NCBI GenBank assembly: GCA_936440205.1
Contig: OW387140.1
Location: 20,891,659 to 20,955,658 of the forward strand
From: Lepidonotus clava
Taxonomy: Eukaryota; Annelida; Polychaeta; Phyllodocida; Polynoidae
Direction of reading: 5' to 3'
Length of the DNA: 64,000 nucleotides
Shown here: positions 38,501 through 50,647 of the stretch, one piece after another
Layout of the letters: every line of letters starts with the position of its first letter
Numbering within the stretch: the first letter of the stretch is position 1
The notes under the pieces: generated by a model
Database searches by the model: none
Seen by the model: only the letters and a program-made list of their open reading frames with translations
Told to the model about the DNA's origin: nothing
Position numbers and translations under genes: made by a program

Positions 38501-39586
38501 ATCAGGAATATTTCAAAATGGTTTGCAGCATTTGAAAGAGTAGGTTCTCTACAATAAGAATAATGCTGACACAATACCCCATGTTTCATGTCATTTTGTG
38601 ACCTCATTAATTGCCAATAGGTACCTTTTCCCAGATACGCTCCCAAATGTGGAACACATGCCACGCTTCTAATTATCAGAGTGACGGTGGGATTTCCCCA
38701 CAGTGTGTATGTGTGTGTGCGTGTGTGTGCACCCGACAAGGTGTGGATGTGGCTCATCATTTTTTAGAAATAAAACATCTTAATATTATCTTTGGTGCAG
38801 ATGCACTTTAATTATCCACTTTCATTAGAGAGAGCTGAATGTAGTAACTCGGGCAATATCAATAAATCAGCGTTCAAATAAAGTGAGGTGATGTTTACAT
38901 GTTTTATTAGATAGTTTGTAACAAGTATGAACAAGCTCATTGTCAGTGTGTTTTTGTTATTTTGACCTGGTATGGTACTAAACCTACATACTGAGTCATG
39001 TCCGGATACATTGTATAGAGATCACCTATTTGTTTAAAGACTGACAAGTGATCACTTCCTTGGGTTATTGTATGCTCCCTATTAGTGAGGTGTGGGCATA
39101 GGTAATCTTTGAATTTTATAAGACGTTGGAAGGCGCCAAATGCAAGATATACCTGCCAGCAGTGAGTAAAGTGTAATAGATATTTACTGCTTTTTCTCTC
39201 TCCTAATTGACATAATACTAAGGTTACCTACGTTTTATATGACTAAGAAATACAGTTTGGCTTCATTTATACCTTGAAATTTATATGTATTCCTGGAGTA
39301 TAGCAGGACGTTTCTTGTGAAATGAACTGTGACATAAGGCAGCTTAATAATCAATCCAACATACATCTGAGGTCACACCCGTAACATACACACAAGGGAG
39401 ACCACTGGGTGCGCATTCTTTATGCGTTAATGTCTTTGTGGTCTACCTGCCCTTCCCCCTTATGAGGACAATCTCCACGCTTGCCTAGGTATCTGGGACA
39501 CATCCTATAATGTGGAAAGCCACCAAACCTTCACATTTGGTAGAAGTCATACTCACACATCAACTTAGTCCTTCTCTTCTCGACAG
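35578..39586 (+). other. Intergenic region
   Basis: About 4 kb, AT-rich. It contains a C-run and G-run pair that could fold (36362-36415), a repeat-like segment at about 37970-38230 with GCATCATGGGAAAATCAAAATGG-like and TTACCATGGTTAC motifs, and a (GT)n run at 38700-38731. The only open frames of note are unsupported: one of 133 codons on the minus strand at 38359-38760 has no family features. Confidence 0.5.
38700..38731 (+). repeat. (GT)n microsatellite
   Basis: About 32 bp of GT dinucleotides with a few A and C interruptions. Confidence 0.85.
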
Positions 39587-39679
39587 AAAGTTGAAATATC
39601 ACAGAGGATATTAAGTGAAACAGAGTGGGATATGAAATATAAGTTAGAGTTTTCAAAGGAGGATCAACTGGGGGACCAG
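39587..39679 (+). other. Candidate untranslated exon of the CACHD1-like gene
   Basis: A 93-bp stretch lies between a strong acceptor (cttctcttctcgacag) and a donor GTAGGT, the donor type seen at other exons here. It could be spliced to the exon starting at 42832, adding 5' UTR. It is open in one frame (31 codons), but that frame does not agree with the main ATG at 42846, so it would be untranslated or hold a short upstream frame. No family resemblance. Inferred from splice sites alone. Confidence 0.3.
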
Positions 39680-40177
39680 GTAGGTTATTATTAGTCGATA
39701 GGCCGCTACGGAACTGTCAAGCACACAACATTACGTAGATTCGTAGTATGGTATTTATCTATTTACAATATCACAAATGGTAATCAATGAACTCATACAT
39801 ATCAACATTCTGGAGAACAACTGTGGGGAGAGCACATAAATTGTAACCCACATTGTAATTGGTTTTCGAAATTTTATTCAGTATACAGACGAGTCACTTT
39901 TTATGGATATTTCTCATATTAACATAGAATAAAGCTATGTTATTCTGTACCACTAAAGTACCACTGTTAACTTGGCAAACCAGAGTCACGCTTTTCAGTC
40001 ATTTCAATGACATAAGCATACGCATAAGATTGCTGTAGTAATGTTATAAAGACTTGGAAGGCATGTCATCAAATAATTGTCACAATCATTCAGGAATAGC
40101 TTTATCATAGTTTTTCCTTTAAGGAGGTCATACATGGTCTTCTGCTGGTATGTTCCTGTCTCATGGGAAGCTGCCCA

Positions 40178-41408
40178 CACTGAAAAAAGTGAAAAGTTAG
40201 AAAGTTAGTCAAATCTTGTTTTGACCAGGGAATTTCAGGGTTAGTCAAGAAGAGTCTAACGTTCTAACCTTCCTCTAGGTACATATTACTATTATATGAC
40301 TAGCCCCTCAGTCACTTTGACTAACTTTCTAACCCCAGGGTGTAATTGAGCTTCATTAACATTAATGAGCTACTTAAGATAGAATTTTATGTATATGCCT
40401 ACTCCTAATAATTCATTTGTGATCTTTTTAATGATATTCTAAATTTGATTATCCCCTTAGTCAGATTGACTAAGTTTCTTACCTTAGGGTCACACAGGGT
40501 TGGGGATTTAGGGGGGGGGGGGGGTTACAAGTCTTCTGCGTAGTACATCCCTGTATTATTATTCCTATAATAATCAATTTACATCTTTTTTGAGATTTAA
40601 AAAAATGTCATTTCAATCTATTTATACTGCTCGATATAAACATGAAAAATATTAGTCTGACATGTGTGACATAAAGCCTAAAGTTAAACTAACAGGGCAT
40701 TTATGATTAGCAAGGGCTATAGACTGAAATTAAATTCAACAAATTACTACGTAGCATCATATAACAGAATAAAGCCTGATGTCATAATTCCTGAACATGA
40801 TGATTAGGCCTATATGAGGTAGCAACAAAATTAATGTCTCATGTCGAATTTAAGAAAACGGTCATGTCACATGTCACTAAGGTGGCCATTTTAGAAATAG
40901 GTATGACTCCTTGTCAAAGTTAAGAAACGTCTGTGACGCCATTTAGAATTTAGGGGGTCCTTTAAAATGTGACTTATATGTTACCTTCAAATACAAATAT
41001 TTTAGTCCAAAATTACAAAAACGAACTCTCCCCCCCCCCTTCGAAAAGAAAACTATCAGTCAAAAAATGACACCCCCCCCCCTCAAGAGAGCTGGCTACA
41101 GGCCTGGGGGTTTATGGGGGTTTATACATCTATATCCCCTTTACTCAAGCAGTATGTAAGACGTTTCTATAGTGTAGTGGTTAGCATGTCGGCTTCCTGT
41201 GCCAGCGGCCGGGGTTCAATTCCCAGTCCACCCAACTCTTTTTCGTCAGTAACATGACTAACCTTTTGTAAAGGGTTAGTCAATTTGCCTATGGGTTAGT
41301 CAAAAAAAGGTTAGAAAGTTCAGACAAAAATGCACCGTCAATTTGACTAAGTTTTTTGCAAAAAGTTAGGACATTTGACTAACTTTCCAATGCCCATTTT
41401 TTTCAGTG
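40178..41408. mobile_element. MITE-like element with CACTGAAAAAA ends
   Basis: Inverted ends: CACTGAAAAAAGTG at the left and the complement of CACTGAAAAAAATGGGC at the right, followed by GAAAGTTAGTCAAAT in both. Internal copies of GTTAGTCAAA and TAACTTTCTAAC recur in both orientations. Target duplication is unclear. It contains G- and C-runs and a tRNA-like segment. No coding remnant. Confidence 0.75.
41165..41240 (+). repeat. tRNA-like SINE head inside the MITE-like element
   Basis: TAGTGTAGTGGTTAGCA (A-box-like) and GGGGTTCAATTCC (B-box) at normal spacing. The presumed acceptor stem ends do not pair, so it is a tRNA-derived repeat and not a functional tRNA. Confidence 0.7.
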
Positions 41409-41904
41409 CACTGGGCGTTAAGATATGTTTTTTTTGCCTAAAGGTAGTTCCCTGGGGTTTTACCTACCCACCTGCTTGCTACATATAATATTTATAGCTT
41501 GGCCGTTAATGCTTTTCATACACTCTTGTTACAGATCAAACATTCCATCTCCTCACTGACTATAAATTATTCCTTCTCAATGGATCCCGTCTTTTGCTTA
41601 CTTTATTTTGAGAAAATACCCATACATCAGTACACTATATTTTCTGGTTCTTTACTAGAGTTTTGAATTCTCCCTACCATGGTTAGCTTATTTTCAGTAT
41701 TTTAGTAACCTCAAGGCTAATTTGGCCTAATTGTTTCGACAAAAGCACAGAGAAATCTATTGAAAAAAATAAAAATATTTGTTATAATTATAATCTGTCC
41801 ATAATGTATCAATTTTCAAACCACCTTATAAAATGATAAACAAAGTGAAAGACTTTTGTTATTAAACTTGACAAAAATATTGTATGCAATCTGAATATTC
41901 CTTT

Positions 41905-42200
41905 TTCTGTTGCCATGGTAACATGAGAACATTTCTTATTCTATCACCCTTTTTAAAAAGGATGTTTCTTGCAAAATTACCCATGATGCAACTTTCATAA
42001 AGAAATAGAATGCTGTTTTGTTCATAATCGGAATCTCTGGAAAATTCTGCCTGGGTCTCATTTCTTAGGAAAATATGCATTATTACCTTGTTTTCATCAA
42101 TAACTCACTTAATAGTAGACTTGGAGCAAAATGACCAATATCCCTCTAGGTTACCATATCCCATGACTGGTCCTATTAATACATATACAATTGAAAAATA
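41905..42200 (+). repeat. Dispersed repeat, uninterrupted relative of 2280-2572 plus 5733 onward
   Basis: Begins TTCTGTTGCCATGGTAACATG and includes CTAGGTTACCAT at 42146, exactly where the other copy is split by the 3.2-kb TIR element. It acts as an empty-site relative, although the two copies are old and diverged. Confidence 0.65.
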
Positions 42201-42845
42201 GTCTTTAATAGGTTTCTATAAACCAAAAATGATGCCATGACTAGTGAAAATTTCTGTACTGAGGTTTGTCGACACATTTCTCAAGATGAACCTTGATCTA
42301 GGCTAGTCTGCAGGTAAAACAAAGAATATATGCTATCCTTGGCAGGGAGAATTGAAATATATGAGCTGTGGAATATCTATACAGTTAGTGTAATTATTTT
42401 ATAGTGTTTGAAGGCAAATACAAATGAATCAAAATAAAACTATTTGGCAAAACAAAACAAAATCATTTACCGTAATGTGAACATGGATTATTCCAAGAAT
42501 ATTAGCTATATATTGTCGAGATGTCAATTTGAGAGAAAAGCGGTCCCCAGAATTTCAAACAAATAAGCATAAACTTACTGGGCAGTATGCTAGTATTCAG
42601 AATACATTTTTGGAAAATAATATGATGAAGTTTGATTTTTCGTATTATATCTTATATATCTGAAAGAAACTGAATCTTACATGCCATCTCATTCAAGATT
42701 ATGATAATTCCAATATGATAAAAAGGGGTAATTCTGCTTCGGATTCAATTCTTAATAGTGCAGAATGTGATAAAGATTCTTATACATTTTGATTTGTTGA
42801 AAAATTATTTCATAATGTACATATTTGACAGGACTGTATCAGACG

Positions 42846-43007
42846 ATGCATTTCTACAACCTACTTCTTGTGACGGGTATCACATGTTGTACACTTCTGT
42901 CAGTCCTCAGTGCTACTAGTGAGGGGACATTTGATATCAGTGGCTACGAGCTTGGGCAGAAAATATGGGAGGACGCCAACGAAGGAATGGGATTACAGAA
43001 AATACAG
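42846..43007 (+). CDS. CACHD1-like exon 1 (signal peptide)
   Basis: Residues 1-54, ends phase 0 (donor GTAGTG). The ATG at 42846 has A at -3 and starts a typical signal peptide (MHFYNLLLVTGITCC..., hydrophobic core, likely cleavage near SVLSA). The exon probably begins at 42832 after the acceptor ttgacag, implying an upstream untranslated exon. Confidence 0.85.
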
Positions 43008-46000
43008 GTAGTGTAGCTGTTAATATCATGCAATGTCAGAGTAATGGCAGGGTGTACATATAATTTTCAACATCACAAGAGTTTCCCAACATAATTATGT
43101 TGAACGCATCCATGTTCAATATCAAGTGTCACAACGAAGATTTGAGGGGTGCAATCATGGTAATTAAATACTATTAAACATGAAAGGTAGATTTTGAAAA
43201 GATTTAAGGCCAATGAAGTGTCAGTTTCCCATACAGATAATTACCCATAGAAGTCTATTAAAGAATCCTTTTTCTCATTTACACATTTACATCATTTGGA
43301 AGTCTCAATACAATCACAATTAATAATATTAGATGTCTTAATATTGCTAATGAACAATGCTGTCTTGTGCAGGAAATTTACAATGATGTGGGAACTTTTT
43401 CGGCCACTGTACCAGACTGGAAAAAGCTTGCGGAAGAGGTGAGTGATTTATTTTGTATATATCCAATCGTAATGATAATTGTTGTGGTTTGTTTCTGAAA
43501 TTAGGTTTTTCAATTCTTCTAACACAAAACAAAGTCAATTGGATCTTAAACAAGGGAACGTGGCTTATGGCTTGTGTCTCAATGATGTAAAATGTGGTTA
43601 TTGGGGTCTCAGTCTGACAAAGTAACAAAGTTGGGGAGGGAGCATTGCCTGCAACACCTTGTCCCGGTGTCCAGATCCATGCTAACACCAAAATAGATTT
43701 TGCCAGTATGGACTTGTGCAATAGTCAGTAGTCAAATACACCATGTCACTACACAAATATTTTTCACAATTGTTACATTACATTACATTTGACATTATAC
43801 ATGCACAGGGGAAAACTCAACCTTCACTCCCCTACTGAAGAAGCGTAGTGAAACTCAATGTAAATGGAGAACTTCCTACGTGCACCCCGTGTTGGGCTGA
43901 CTCTGGGGCAAGGGGTTGAGGGATGAGGATGAGATAGGAATGGAGAGCACCGGCGTAGAAAGGTGGGGAGGAGGGGTTATCCAAGAAAATAAGGCTCCAG
44001 CCATAAGGTGCGCCAATTGTGATAAGTTGCTCTCTTCCTGATTTTATTGTCTAAGATATATACCCTTAACAGCTTAAGAGGGAAAGATGTGCCTCGCGGA
44101 GTGGCCATTGCGCTACCGCTTCATTCAAGCATTGCCCCCCTTTTAAAGGCCTTCACAATATACATGATCTGATTGATTAGTTCAGTCGCTTGACCATTTT
44201 GGGTACCATACAGCTGATGCAAATAAAATTACATCTTACAATATTAAAGTAATAAACAACATAGTGACAATCAGCCTTAATAATAGGACAATGGGTTTGA
44301 GGTATTGTTGGGCCATACCTGGTGACGTCATAATACAACCAATAATCTTTCCTTAACATTACAAGCACGGGGCAAAATGTTATGAGTTTTTAAACCTGAC
44401 TCATAGTCAAGGACCAATGATGTCAAATAGCTCACCTAACGTTTCAGCTTTCGTTTTATGAATGTGTGACACAGAGGTAGCTGCTGACTGCACAATCACA
44501 ATTTAGTTTACTTTGTTTTACCTATTAGTATGTTGGAAACATTCCTTTCCTTTCACAACTAGATAAATAAATAAATAAATAAATATTTATATATGTATTT
44601 TCGTGTGTATAGGATAAACACATTACCAGTCAATAAACTGTGTTTCTTGTTTCCTTTAAGTTTCCATACCCATATCCTTGTACCTTTAAAGATTTCATAT
44701 CTTATGATGTTCATACCATAATATTTGCTTACCTTTAACTTAAATTTGTATTAAACTTTGTTTCTTACCTTACTCCTTGAATTTAGATTTTATTTATTGC
44801 AGCCCTTTTCTCATCCTGGATGAACTCCCCCTTATGTTCTCTATCAATTTTGGAACCATCTGTACAATTCTTTTTATTTTACAGCTGGCCAATAAAGCTG
44901 GGGCCAAGTTCCAAACTCTAATTAGTGCCGTTACTCGTCTACGCAATGCTTCAGAGCAGTATTACAACACAGGTACTGGTCAAACTGCCCATAACCCTTG
45001 CTGTAACGAGCAGAAAAATGCCAAATACCACGAGGACTTCAGGGCAAAGGTAAGAACACAACTCTACATTATCACAAGCATGCTTGGTTTTTAATTGAAG
45101 CTGGGTCCCCAAAGAGTAATGAACACTCCTGCCTATGGTATAAATCGGTCATTGACCAACTAAACTCTAATGGTGCCTCGTTGGTGAATGACAAACCTCA
45201 TTTTAGGAGTTCCGTTTGCTGACTATACGCCAAAAGTCAGACATGATTGATTTTAGCTGATTGTCAATGGAATTGAGTTTCCCTACAGTGAGTATTATTC
45301 CCCAAAGGAAGAGTTATTACTGTGGTCATCTGACCAAAACACCAATCAGAGGTGTTTAGAACCCTAGTGGAGACCCAGCTATAGTGTTCTCTATTTTCAG
45401 CATTTAGATTTTACAATACATTAAATCGTTGGTTCTCCTATCCAAAAGAAAGTGCCCTGAGATATATCATCTGATATTAGGCATCAATCTAAGATCATGA
45501 GAACAGATAGGCAAAATCTATGTGATGCTTTGTGCTTTTTCATACCATGGAAAATTGTTATAACTGAGCTCAAAGCAATATCCATTCTTTGATCTGAAAA
45601 AGGTGGACAAACGTGCAGCCTGTGTGAGGTATCCTGGACAAAACCTGTCCACATTATTGCTGCCAGGAGGTGAGTTCCTCAGTGCTTCGCAGAAGAACCT
45701 GGATGACTTCCCTTTCACCAAATGGCAGTATATGGGCACTGAAGAAGGGGATACCCAGCTATACCCAGCATTCCAAACCACCTGCAAATATGAACCACGA
45801 CTACGGTAAGTCCTGACCAGTCATATGTCAAGGACATAAAAAAGTCAAATTTACCCCTGCAAAGCCTTTGAATTTACTATTTGTTCAAAGATAACATTGT
45901 ATGGGATGTGCTTCCACATCTTCTTAGATATTGTGCATATGGTTGGCTGAATAACATAAAGTCGTATCTCAAAAACAATTATTTTATCATCATTTACCGG

Positions 46001-49000
46001 GTAGCGATCATTAATTGATGAATTAGCCTAAACAGGAATAACAAGTAACAACTGTAATTAGTTTGGAATAAATCCTCCTATTAAAATAAGCTAAAAGTTT
46101 GAAATTAGATGATGTGAGCAAGTAGGTGGCATGGGAGCAACTGAATTCTAACAGTTACACTCCCAAATTTTATAGTGACATGTCAACAGATCCGCATAAC
46201 TATGGTTACAGAATGGTTATGTCACCTCCCTGCTCCCGGAAATAACAATTTTAAGGTCTCGGAACCCAAAATAATACATATTTTAATGTTCCTATTCCCC
46301 CTGAGATTTCAGAATTTTTCAAATCTTTGGAATGTTATGCATCGGTAAACAAAGGTTGTATCTACACACCTTCAATTTTTAATGAGGAACATAAGGTCGT
46401 ATCTGAATTAAGGCAATGTTTTATTATCCCACTAGTTCTAAAATGATGTCTTTTTGTATGTAGCAGTCTACACACTAAACTTACCTCAAGTCAAACCAAG
46501 AACCAGTGAAATAGGCTACTACCAACCCGTCCATCTGGTTACTGTTTTGCTAAGTTGCTTGCTAAAGGACCTGTGGGAACCAGCATATTGGGATGTGACC
46601 CCTTTATTTAGTTCCTCTATGTGACTTCATGGTGTAGTGGTTAGGACCCCCACCTCATAACCCAAAGGTTGTGGGTTTGAATCCTGAAAGAGTTTTTCAG
46701 TCTGGTGAAGCCACTTGTTCTTAGTAAAATATGATAATTTATAATTAGTGAAAATATTTTATGATTGAGTTTTTCTGATAACTATCCAGAAAACATTATT
46801 GTACATTATTAAATAAAAAACAGATATAGGAATATGATTTAAAATGTTGGATACGGACTTTGTTTACTGGTCTAGGTGTTGAGTAACATAAGATTGTATT
46901 TTGCCTGCATCCAAGTGTGTAAGGGTAAATAGCATACATAAATCGTCACTAGTTTTGTGTAATCAAATGTAATAATTCCTGCCATACTGCCTTTACTTCT
47001 TAAATGATATGCTGTGTAATTTGTATTAGTTAACCTGAGTTGATTTGTATTTAAGCATCATTTATGTTTCCCAGATACAACCTTTTGTTAATCACATATT
47101 TCCAATTTTTCTCCTTAAAACTGAGTAAAACGTCGTATCTTAAATAAATAGTGTATTTGTTATTGTAGTAGCATCCTAACAATTATATAGACATTCATCC
47201 CCTTAGCAAAAGGATTCTCAACAAATTATTGTATATTAGATATTATAATGATTGAGCAGATATTGAGAATGATATATGCCTTCCAAAGAAGTAATAATTG
47301 TAAATTACTCAAAATTAACCCTTTCAGGATGCCAGGCATCACCAGGCCTAGCCACCAATATTTCTCAGGTATCACCAGGCCTAGATGCCTGATGCCTGAC
47401 AGATACATTAAAGGATTTGAACATATAAAATTAATATTAAAAAGATATCAATATTATTTCATAGATAGCAATACTTGGCTCATGATAGGACCACTGCATC
47501 ATAGTGGCATCTTTTGGGACTATTCACTATGATAGATTGGTTGCTTTTGGAACCAGAATGAAAAGCTTGCGGCGTCTCAAAAGGGTTAACATTTGTCAAC
47601 TACGACCTTATGTTATTCAGCCAACGATGTGATCTATATTGTGAATGCAATACTCTGACGGAAGACTATAAGTAGTAATTTGGAAAATTGAAAATAACCC
47701 CAAACAATGATTAACATCTTCAGAGTTGTAACAGTATTTTCGAAAAACAAAAAGGATATTTCCGGTCTTCTATAGGCAAGAGTTTCCTTAAAATCAAACC
47801 AATGAAAGGCAAGTCTCTCGACTATGGATCACAGTGCAGGAGGGCTGCCACTGGAACAACCTATCTTGTTGCAATGATGTGGCTTGATGAACTGTCCTAA
47901 AAACACGTCCCAGACAAAAGGGACTTGCTAGATTATCAGTCAAATATTAGAAACTTTTGAATCTGTTTGACATATCTCTGTAGACCTGATGGAAATTCTA
48001 AGATTACAGCTTTGAATCCTAAAAAGGAGATTTCTAAAAATGAATGTATGATGTACGTTTAAATTCCTTGCAGCCCATGGTACATTGAGGCATTTGCCCC
48101 TGCCCCGAAAGACATTGTGATCGTGATGGATGCAACACAAAGTAATGCCAATGAGGTTGTTAAAGCGGCCGTGCTGAAGATAATTGAAACAACAAATCCA
48201 AATGATCGGGTAAGGTCCTTGATCACTTTCAGTCATGTCTGATACTCTGAATAAAGTACAGGAGCCTCATTGTTTTCCTTAAAAACACATTTTCTTGAAA
48301 GATCTCAGCTGCAAATAGAGCCTATAATATTATACAGTAGGCCAATTTCCATATTGGTATACTGTGGATAGTATACAAATCTGTTTGTTGAATGTTTATA
48401 TTCCAAATCAGTTTTGAGACCCTAGTTTGTTCCTGTGTTTATTTACAATGTAGAAAGTGCTTGATTAGTTTTAAAATCTTCTGACATATGTAAGTGTTTT
48501 GCCATGAAATTACCATCTCACATTTTGATGTTACAAAATAATTTTTTCCATATCCTATTATCATTTTTTAATTTTCAAATTTCAGATAGGGGTGGTAAAG
48601 TTTGGACAAACCGCCAGCACTCCTGAAGGAAGTCTTAAAAACAGCACATGTTATAAAGAAAAGTTAGCCCTGGCCACACCACGGAACAAAAAATACCTAA
48701 TGGTAAGTTATTGCCAATGTTGTTTGTTAAAGAGCATATATATATGCTATGCAATCTAACAATAATTTAGGGTTGTTAAAAAAACAAGCAGCTGAGGCAG
48801 CTTCTGATTGGATTCTTGTAACTATCCCCAACCTCAGATGTTTTCTTACAGTCATGGATGGATCAACCAAACAATCCTCCCAAATAAGTATCTGAGTTGT
48901 AATCAGAAGGCAGAGTAAACTCATCTAGAAAATCTGTTTCTGTTTTCCAGTCATTTGTGAGCAGGTCTGAAACCAGGCAAGACAAAGAAGCAGCAAACTT

Positions 49001-50608
49001 TAATCCTGCATTTCAGAAAGGATTTTCTTTTTTCCACGAAAATGAGGATGTGTCACTTAAAAGAAGTAAGGTCACATTACAAGATTAATTAATCTACTTG
49101 AGTAATAACATTCTCAACAAGATGTCTTGTTCTGGGTATTATTATGCCTTCCGATCACATTCTATAGTAAGGCATTCACTTTTTCTGCTGTAAAAGTTAA
49201 TATATACAGGTTGATTAAGCACATATAATCAGATAATGTGTTGCTATTGAATTCTATTCTTTAATGATCCTCTTTTCTGTTTCAGGGAAAGTGCTTCTAT
49301 TTTTCACACACAGTAATCCTGATGAACCAGTACCTAAGTCAATTCCTGAAACTGTCAGAAAATTAAATGCAGACAATGGAAATAATACTGAAATCCTTAC
49401 ATATGCTGTTGGAACAGGTTAGTTTCCTAATGTATGCTGTTGGAACAAATTAGTTCAGATTAAAGCATACACATTCACATTCCCATGTTGAATTTAGAGA
49501 TTTGACCCTTACTATTTGGCGCTTTTATTTATTGTTCTTTAGTAAGGTTGAGTCCAGAAAAATAGCTCTAAGCCTTATGATATGGACCCAGAACTTAAAG
49601 ATAAGGAAGAAATTATATGTGCAATCATTCTAACAGATTTTAAATATTTTGGCATCTTTTATACCCATGATTAAAAAAACTTATGTTGAAGGGACAGTTG
49701 ACTAAAGAAACAAGAGAAAAATTACAAATGATTCAATGTATTCATTATGTGCCATTATAAAAGAACAGATTAGGTGCAGGATTATGATTGATTACAATAA
49801 ACATACCCCCAAAATTCAAGTCTCACCATACTGCGCTCTCATGCACCTTGGTGGCAATTCAAGATGATGACATCACGTACTACTGAAACAGCTATACTAA
49901 TCACCCCCTCGCCCCCTTCCCTCCCCTACCTGTACCTCCCCCACTGCCCTCCACATCCACAGCCTTAGCAGTGGATGGAATAGATAAGATTGACCTTAGT
50001 GATTGAGTTGGGCCTGCATGGAGTGACATGTTAATGGTTGGCCCTAGGTAGGGAGCCAGTCTGAGTAGCACAATGCTGTGAAATGAACAAGAGCAGGAGA
50101 CATAGTACAGATTGTATGGCTAGACTAGGGCTTTAGACTTTGTTGATTAGAATTAATGATAAACCCTGCTGTTTTGTTCTTTCATCCCCGCACATTACAA
50201 ATACTTTGACTCATTTTAACGTCATATTTTAGTTGTTTTTCTAGAAAAAAAAAACTGCCCCTTTGAGAGAGACAAAATAGTTTTTCTTTGACAGAAACCA
50301 TCCTAGGAACTCAAATCTTTTGTTTTGTTCAATGGAAAATGTCTTTTTAATTGTTATGTTATTGTTATGGTTATGAAAAAGGTTAAAATGCAGATAATGT
50401 ACATAATTATGTTTGCAAAATGGTGATCCTGTAATGCAGAGTATTTACTTAATCAGCTGTATCAAAATTCATGATTTTGCTTCTGCTACTGCTCTATATT
50501 CATGAGAATGTAATGTGAATACTGCTTCTGTTTTCAGGGATTGAGCAAGCAACAGAGGACCTGCTGAATCAAGTGTCACATGAAAGTCAGGTTAGTTCTT
50601 TTAAAGTT

Positions 50609-50647
<39 letters not shown>

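Noticed and set aside
38359-38760. 133-codon minus-strand open frame
   Set aside because: No domain, no splice-site logic, lies across a GT microsatellite; composition is that of non-coding DNA.
41165-41240. Possible functional tRNA gene
   Set aside because: Has A and B boxes, but the acceptor stem does not pair and it lies inside a repeat; same verdict for 4954-5035 and 46630-46697.
43347-43721. 124-codon minus-strand open frame
   Set aside because: It overlaps a well-supported exon of the + strand gene and has no family features.
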